Below are positions 59,801-64,000 of a DNA stretch of 64,000 bases, piece by piece. Within the stretch, counting starts at the first letter, position 1. Each line of letters opens with the position of its first letter. Both the position numbers and the translations under genes were made by a program. The notes below the pieces were generated by a model, which had not been told where the DNA came from, did not search any database, and saw only the letters and a list, made by a program, of their open reading frames with translations. The stretch comes from Hemicordylus capensis (Eukaryota; Chordata; Lepidosauria; Squamata; Cordylidae). Location: NCBI RefSeq assembly GCF_027244095.1, contig NC_069657.1, positions 398,770,898 through 398,834,897 of the forward strand. The letters run 5' to 3'.

Positions 59801-60811
59801 ATAAATTCAGAACAGATATTAGAAATAATCAGGAAATAGCGAAAGGATATATGTTCTACACACACTACCAAAAATGTGTTATTAGGTACTTGAAATAGAA
59901 CACTGATGAAAAGGCACCTGAAGTAATACAGAATCTCTCAACTGTGGCAAAAAAGGTGTTCTGTTCAAACTAGGAAAACTACTACAGATCCATTTAGCTC
60001 AGAGTGGTTCACACAGACTAACAAAACTAACATAAGTTGTGAGAGAGCACAAGATAGTATACAAGGAAATATAATTGAAAAACTGCTTGATTTTGTTTGT
60101 ATATTTGGAATGACAATACTGAAATTGTTTACCTGAAATAAATGCCACAGATATCAATGGGACTAAGTAAACATGTTTAGGATTGGGTTACAACAAGCGT
60201 TTTGCATTCATGGATTTGGCACTCCAGATCCTTCACACAGAAGCTTGCAATGGCAAGGAAAGGCGGTTTTGCTCAACCTCAAACAAATGGGCGATTGAAG
60301 GAAACGAACATGGAGCAACCCTTTAAGTGACTCCGAGTCCGGTTCATACTCTATCCGGTTCATACTCTTAAGAAAAACAAACTGCGTGCGGCAGCCTGAG
60401 GTGGTCGCATATTTCTGCCTAAATCGGGGCAGTCTCTGCTGCAGTCAACTAAAGCATTCTGGAAAGAGATTCGAACGCCCCGTAGAAGGCGTAGCGCGGA
60501 AATTCCTCAATGGAAACACCAAAGGAGAGGCAACCGTGTAGGTTGCGACTCAGCTTGTCCCATACATAGGCCAAGCTCCATATATTCATACTCTTACAAG
60601 ACACTCTTTTGCACATGCTTTTTACCGACGAGGAGTTGCTTTCTGTACAGCGGGGCAGTCCCTTTTCTCTCTCTCTCCTCTCCATTGCCTAGCAGTTCTG
60701 CACGCGCACCCAGCCTTCTTGTCCCTTTACCTTCGTGCTGGAATCGGGGTCTGAACAAACGCTGAAGGCTGCCTCATCGGTGAGGCCGCAGGGCTCGGGT
60801 TGCTCGGACAT
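50120..60811 (-). CDS. GLO1: GLO1, lactoylglutathione lyase (glyoxalase I), complete
   Basis: Six coding exons on the minus strand: 60811-60731, 58434-58352, 56712-56572, 53939-53872, 51168-51079, 50208-50120. Phases join to give 183 aa (human 184). The enzyme isomerises the hemithioacetal of methylglyoxal and glutathione to S-D-lactoylglutathione, the first step of cytosolic methylglyoxal detoxification, and works as a zinc homodimer. All four metal ligands are present: Gln33 (in LLQQTMLR), Glu99 (ATLELTHNW), His126 (GFGHIGIAV) and Glu172 (GYWIEILNP), equal to human Gln34, Glu100, His127 and Glu173. Residue 110 is Glu, matching the Glu form of the human Ala/Glu111 polymorphism. The N-terminus [18 protein letters not shown] and the C-terminal ending NPNHMVTLI differ slightly from mammals. 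No break is seen. Introns hold several MITEs and SINEs. Confidence 0.97.
51079..51168 (-). CDS. GLO1: GLO1 exon 5 (residues 125-155)
   Basis: The acceptor is CTGCTGTTCAG and the donor is GACG|GTAAGT. Encodes [20 protein letters not shown] and [10 protein letters not shown]; His126 is a zinc ligand. Confidence 0.95.
51661..51850 (-). mobile_element. tRNA-derived SINE (CR1-tailed), nearly full length
   Basis: The complement reads CCATAGCTCAATGGAAGAGC, AGGTCCTAGGTTCAGACTC (A and B boxes), then CATAGACAATACTGAGCTAG, and ends in GGCAAGTTCCTACATTG. Confidence 0.82.
52458..52878. mobile_element. Probable GC-rich MITE with two internal perfect palindromes
   Basis: The right end CTGATCGTGGGAATAGCCCC is the inverse of a common squamate-type terminus, and the left has a looser match (GGGTCTCATGATCAGTGAG). 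Internal hairpins: 14-bp arms at 52658-52671 and 52680-52693, and 13-bp arms at 52706-52718 and 52723-52735. Non-coding. Confidence 0.5.
53249..53347. mobile_element. Palindromic hAT-type MITE, diverged
   Basis: GTTCCCAACCTGAGGTTCC at left against GGTTGGGAACCCCTG at right. No clear target duplication. Confidence 0.6.
53540..53712 (-). mobile_element. CR1 LINE 3' UTR fragment
   Basis: CATAAGAAGAGCCCTGCTGG, GTGGCCCACCAGATGCC and GAGGCATCTTGCCTCTGAGG match the CR1 3' end. It lies in GLO1 intron 4 (upstream of exon 4 on the plus map). Confidence 0.8.
53872..53939 (-). CDS. GLO1: GLO1 exon 4 (residues 102-125)
   Basis: A short 68-nt exon; the acceptor is CTCTTTTCAG and the donor is TTTG|GTATGC. 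Encodes [16 protein letters not shown] and SDPRGF. Confidence 0.94.
54591..54820 (+). mobile_element. tRNA-derived SINE (GAGCCAG type), nearly full length
   Basis: GAGCCAGAGTGGTGTAGTGG, CAAGTTCAAATCCCC B box, TCTGGGCCAGTCACTTC and GGGCTCCTTGGAGGAAG, then an AATAATAAAT tail. A 17-bp tandem duplication (AAATAACTGATGTAATT) precedes it. Confidence 0.88.
56064..56506. mobile_element. TcMar-Tigger-like non-autonomous DNA element, copy 2
   Basis: 443 bp. CAGACAAACCTCGCTATTCG at left and GATAATGGGGTTCACCTG at right are inverted; TA flanks both ends. In GLO1 intron 3, close to exon 3. Confidence 0.78.
56572..56712 (-). CDS. GLO1: GLO1 exon 3 (residues 55-102)
   Basis: The acceptor is TCTTCTAG and the donor is ACACA|GTGAGT. 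Encodes [36 protein letters not shown] and KATLELTH with zinc ligand Glu99. Confidence 0.95.
56804..56878. repeat. AT dinucleotide microsatellite
   Basis: About 37 TA/AT units with one interruption (ACATA near 56836). Likely variable in length. Confidence 0.95.
58352..58434 (-). CDS. GLO1: GLO1 exon 2 (residues 28-55)
   Basis: The acceptor is CATCTTTTCGTAG and the donor is GAC|GTAAGT. Encodes [20 protein letters not shown] and YTRVLGMT, including zinc ligand Gln33. Confidence 0.95.
58873..58999. mobile_element. Palindromic hAT-type MITE
   Basis: CAGGGGTTCTCAAAT at left; the complement of the right end reads TAGGGGTTCACAAAC. An exact 8-bp duplication TCTTAAAG lies at 58865-58872 and 59000-59007. 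In GLO1 intron 1. Confidence 0.92.
59008..60699. other. GLO1 intron 1, remainder
   Basis: No further repeat is certain. A piece near 60140-60185 (CAATGGGACTAAGTAAACATG) resembles the repeat at 49446. No coding signal. Confidence 0.4.
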
Positions 60812-61075
60812 GCTGGAACGACGGAGTTACACGATTCGCTCCAACTAATCTCTTGTACCAGCCGTAGAGTCTTATCGCAGCGACAGAGAAGGCCGAGGCT
60901 ACCCAAGCAAGGAACGCTCCGCAGCGAATAGAATTAGAGATAGGGATTGCAAAGGAGAACCATCCCTTTTACGTGCTGTCTCCACCTATCGCGACGCCTC
61001 TCGACAAGAGCTGAAAGTGTATTCCTACAATTCCCAGCGTACAGTGCTTCGCAGAGGTTGCATCGCGTGAGTTCT
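60700..61075 (-). promoter_or_regulatory. GLO1: GLO1 CpG-rich promoter and 5' UTR
   Basis: CpG-dense DNA surrounds and precedes the GLO1 start codon, with no TATA box seen. The start site cannot be fixed by eye. Upstream (61.1 kb on) the sequence passes straight into repeats. Confidence 0.6.
60731..60811 (-). CDS. GLO1: GLO1 exon 1 (residues 1-27)
   Basis: The ATG at 60811-60809 lies in CpG-rich sequence. Encodes [18 protein letters not shown] and CSDPDSSTK, then AAG|GTAAAG. Phase 0. Confidence 0.93.
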
Positions 61076-61142
61076 TCCTTTTAAAGAAAAAGGCAATCGT
61101 CGGCAGCAAATCTGACTGAATTTCGAATCGATGTAATTACGC

Positions 61143-61335
61143 CTGCTAGATGGGCAAAGAAGCATCTTTTGAAGGGGTGGCTCTCATATTTAACAAGGGA
61201 AGAGAGCAACTGCCTCTCTTCAGCCCAGCACAATGTCTCTCCGGTGGCTGCTGCTGCTGGCATCTCCCTGGTCTTTCTTTATAGAATGTGAGCCCTTTGG
61301 GGACAACCATTTTTCTTTTTCACACAGTGGGTAAT
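61143..61335 (+). mobile_element. L2-tailed short retroposon, head and middle, diverged
   Basis: CCTGCTAGATGGGCAAAGAAG, then CAGCCCAGCACAATG, then TTTATAGAATGTGAGCCCTT and TGGGGACAACC. Same order as other family members; the tail is lost. It directly abuts the GLO1 promoter. Confidence 0.6.
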
Positions 61336-61345
61336 CAATCGATGG

Positions 61346-61482
61346 CAGGGCTGCTCAACTTCAGTCCTCCTGCAGATGCTGGTTTACAACTCCCATAATC
61401 CCTAGCTATTGGCCATTGTGGCTGGGGATCATGGGAGTTATAGTCCAAAACCAGCAGGCGGGTGCTAAGATGAACAGGACTG
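61346..61482. mobile_element. Palindromic hAT-type MITE
   Basis: CAGGGCTGCTCAACTTC at left, AGATGAACAGGACTG at right, 137 bp like 46580-46716. Target duplication ATCGATGG / ATCTATGG (7 of 8). Confidence 0.85.
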
Positions 61483-61542
61483 ATCTATGGAATTCTCTGC
61501 CACAGGATTTGGTGATGGCCACTAGCTTGGATGGCTTTAAAA

Positions 61543-61784
61543 GAGCCAGAGTGGTGTAGTGGTTAGAGTGCTGGACTAGGACCGGGGAGACCGGAGTTCG
61601 AATCCCCATTCAGCCATGATACTTGCTAGGTGACTCTGGGCCAGTCACTATGCTCTCAACCTGACCTACTTCACAGGGTTGTTGTGAAGAGAAGCTTAAG
61701 TATGTAGTATACCACCCTGGGCTCCTTGGAGGAAGAGCGGGATATGAAATGTAAAAAATAAAAAATGTGAATATAAAATAAAAG
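61543..61784 (+). mobile_element. tRNA-derived SINE (GAGCCAG type) inside CR1
   Basis: GAGCCAGAGTGGTGTAGTGG, GGAGTTCGAATCCCCATTC, CTCTGGGCCAGTCACTATG and TGGAGGAAGAGCGGGATATG. It splits the CR1 between CTTTAAAA and GGGGCTTAGAC. Confidence 0.88.
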
Positions 61785-61892
61785 GGGCTTAGACAAATTC
61801 GCGGAGGGCAGATCTATCAATGGCTACTAGTCTGTTGGCTACACTACAAGCCACCTCCAGCCTCAGGCAAAATGCAGGGGAGCAACAGCAAG

Positions 61893-62152
61893 TTATTCAT
61901 TCATTCATTCATTCATTTATTTGATTTCTATACCGCCCTTCCAAAAATGGCTCAGGGTGGTTTACACAGAGAAGTAATAAATAAGATGAATCCCTGCCCC
62001 CGAAGGGCTCACAGTCTAAAAAGCAACATCAGATAGACACCAGCAGCAGTCACTGGAAGTACTGTGCTGGGGGTGGATAGGGCCAGTTATTCTTCCGCTG
62101 CTAAATAAAGAGAATCACCACGTTAAAAGGTGCTTCTTTGCCAAGTTAGCAG
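61893..62152 (-). mobile_element. L2-tailed short retroposon, fullest copy
   Basis: The complement runs CCCCTGCTAACTTGGCAAAG, GGTGATTCTCTTTATTTAGC, CTATCCACCCCCAGCACAG, TTTTTAGACTGTGAGCCC, CCATTTTTGGAAGGGCGG, ending AATGAATGAATGAATG. Confidence 0.75.
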
Positions 62153-62290
62153 GGGTTAAATCAATAATAAATAAATATTGGCCACCTCCAGCCTCAGAGG
62201 CAAGCTGCCTCTAAATACTAGTTGCATAGGCATGCCCTCATTTCTTGCCTGTGGGCTTATCAGAGGCATCTGGTGGGTTACTGTGGGAAA

Positions 62291-62477
62291 TAGGGATGTG
62301 CCCAAACTGTTTGGGAGCAGTGCTGCAGCTGTACGTGGCCTTTTGAACAGCAAGCACTGCACCCGGAAAAGCGGTGGGGTAGCAGAGGAGTAAGTAAGGT
62401 CCTGCTTACCTGCTTTTTAAAAGACCCGATCCCCACCCCCACCATATGGCTGCCTGAGCCGTTCGTGCACATCCCTA
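62291..62477. mobile_element. hAT-type MITE with exact target duplication
   Basis: 187 bp; TAGGGATGTGC at left and GTGCACATCCCTA at right. GTGGGAAA is exact at 62283-62290 and 62478-62485. Same termini as 41236-41757. Confidence 0.93.
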
Positions 62478-62786
62478 GTGGGAAACAGGATGCTGAACTA
62501 GATAGACCTTGTGCCTGGTCCAGCAGGGCTTTTTCTTATGTTGTATGTGTCTGCTGGCCATATGCTGGACATACATCCATGTGTCGTTTGCTCTTCTGCC
62601 CTGATCCTACACACATACCAGATTTATGCGCAAAAGTCCTCTCCACGTCATCAGTGCTTGAATTACTGGGGGAGACAGGACCTGGCCTGTTAGCTGCTGT
62701 TTTTAGGAGGCTACAAAAGACTTGATGGACAATAGTGGGAGTGGGAGAAACAAGCCTCATTGAGTCCTTTTTATTCTTTGAAGCCT

Positions 62787-63250
62787 ATGCATAAGAACAG
62801 CCCTGCTGGATCAGGCCCAAGGCCCATCTAGTCCAGCATCCTGTTTCGCACAGTGGCCCACCAGATGCCGCTGGAAGCCACAGACAGGAGTTGAGGGCAT
62901 GCCCTCTCTCCTGCCACTAGTCCCCCGCAACTGGTACTCAGAGGCACCCCGCCCCCGAGGCTGGAGGTGGCCCACAGCCCTCCGACTAGTAGCCATTGAT
63001 AGACCTCTCCTCCATGAAGTCATCCAAACCCCTCTTAAAGCTATCCAGGTTGTTGGCTGTCACCACATCCTGTGGCAGAGAATTCCACAAGTGGATGAAA
63101 AAGTACTTCCGTTTGTTGGTCCTAGACCTCCTGGCAATCAATTTCATGGAGTGACCCCTGGTTCTAGTGTTGTGTGAGAGGGAAAAGAATTTCTCCCTCT
63201 CCACTTTCTCCACACCATGCATGATTTTATAGACCTCTAGCTTCTCCATT
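62787..63250 (-). mobile_element. CR1 LINE C-terminus and 3' UTR
   Basis: The minus strand encodes YKIMHGVEKVEREKFFSLSH, NTRTRGHSMKLIARRSRTNK, LWNSLPQDVVTANNLDSFKR and GLDDFMEERSINGY. The 3' UTR runs to CATAAGAACAGCCCTGCTGG. Few changes relative to the family, so a fairly young copy. Confidence 0.92.
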
Positions 63251-64000
63251 TGTACACTTTTCCTGTATGAAATGTGGTTGGCAAGGTCTTTGCAGAATCT
63301 GTGTGGATACGCCTTCAGTTGTGCCAAATGACAAGACCAGCTTCAAATTCACCAGGAATTGTGGAGGAAGCCCTAATTTAAAATAAAAAAGTGTTTATGG
63401 TTCTTGCAGTAGCACAGAAATGTACTAAATTGAAAACAGGGTGTGAGTTTAAAATTGGATGAAAATACAGCACTTCTGATTTTACATAAATGTCATGGTT
63501 GTGGGGTGGGGTAAGAGTTAAGATTTTCTAAATATGCATAAAATCCAGCCCTCGGGGTTTTGTCACATTTTAGTTCAGTGATGAAAGAAAAACCACAATG
63601 GAACTATGCAGACTGAAAATCAAGTGTGGTGCTTTCCCTGGAGTGACTGAGGTCAGCAAGGAGCAGATTTAGCACCCTACTCTTGAGGGGAGGTGTCTCA
63701 AGTGCACCTCTTTACTTTCTTTCATAAAAGTGAATGGTCACCATCTACTTCTATAGCAAAAAATGAAACACTGCGTTTGGACAGATTGCTTCAGTGGCTG
63801 CAAAATCTGCATTGCGCTCCTAACACTGGGTGGTCCAGCTGTCACCAGAAGATACAGTGTGTTCACATGAGTACCACTCCCCAGAGAGTCCAGCAATATT
63901 CAAACCCTCCCTCAATATACCTTAGCCACCATAATGACAGATATTTGCAAGTTCCTGAATAAATACAATTGCTTAGCAATGCAGGTGGTACAGAGCAGGA
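63251..64000. other. Right edge, nothing recognised
   Basis: AT-rich DNA. The open stretch at 63693-63962 has no family features. No exon of DNAH8 (the human neighbour of GLO1) was seen. Confidence 0.4.

Larger units (their letters stand above)
61484..62530 (+). mobile_element. CR1 3' end, broken up by three later insertions
   Basis: CR1 pieces at about 61484-61542 (GGAATTCTCTGCCACAGG), 61785-61890 (CTTAGACAAATTCGCGG, ACAAGCCACCTCCAGCC), about 62178-62290 and 62486-62530 (AACTAGATAGACCTTGTGCC, CAGCAGGGCTTTTTCTTATG). The gaps hold a SINE, an L2-tailed retroposon and a hAT MITE. The third piece repeats the CCACCTCCAGCC part, so two CR1 copies may be present. Confidence 0.7.

Noticed and set aside
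61543-61620. tRNA-like sequence with GAGTTCGAATCCCC
   Set aside because: It is the head of a SINE present in several copies, without a full cloverleaf or terminator.
63693-63962. 89-codon frame near the right edge as a possible DNAH8 exon
   Set aside because: No dynein motif and no convincing splice sites; DNAH8 N-terminal exons are not recognisable by eye.

Overview
The window is vertebrate nuclear DNA, most likely from a squamate reptile (lizard or snake). It carries exons of three conserved single-copy vertebrate genes in an AT-rich background full of CR1, L2, BovB and Tx1-like LINEs, several tRNA-derived SINEs, a DIRS fragment and many small DNA transposons. The species call is inference from repeat content and protein similarity; no search could be run.

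Layout. 1-28.7 kb is the 5' part of BTBD9 on the minus strand. Five coding exons (18836-27761) encode residues 1-384: the BTB and BACK domains and the start of the first discoidin-like domain. The other exons lie beyond the left edge. A probable non-coding first exon sits in a CpG-rich segment near 28.35-28.7 kb. 30.6-40.8 kb is SAYSD1 on the plus strand, with two coding exons (31126-31275 and 40461-40793) around a 9.2 kb intron filled with repeats. 50.1-60.8 kb is GLO1 (glyoxalase I) on the minus strand, with all six coding exons giving a 183-residue enzyme with all four zinc ligands. SAYSD1 and GLO1 converge tail to tail. The three genes are housekeeping-type and have no obvious joint function; they read as a syntenic block. 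In human, from memory, SAYSD1 lies beyond DNAH8 and GLP1R, so its place between BTBD9 and GLO1 suggests a rearrangement in one lineage.

Much of the rest is mobile DNA, often nested: a Tc1/mariner element inside a SINE, a hAT MITE inside a Tx1-like LINE, a Tx1-like LINE inside a SINE, a DIRS fragment inside an L2, an L2 inside the 5' UTR of a near full-length CR1, and a CR1 tail inside a BovB-tailed SINE flanked by an intact 13-bp target duplication. Several non-autonomous hAT elements keep recognisable 8-bp target duplications. One solo-LTR-like retroviral fossil is present at 5.65-6.12 kb.

I found no CRISPR array, operon, tRNA or rRNA gene, and no convincing new multi-gene system. The most interesting items are the SAYSD1 position, the datable nested insertions, and a dispersed short retroposon family that pairs a constant head I do not recognise with the 3' tail of the local L2.
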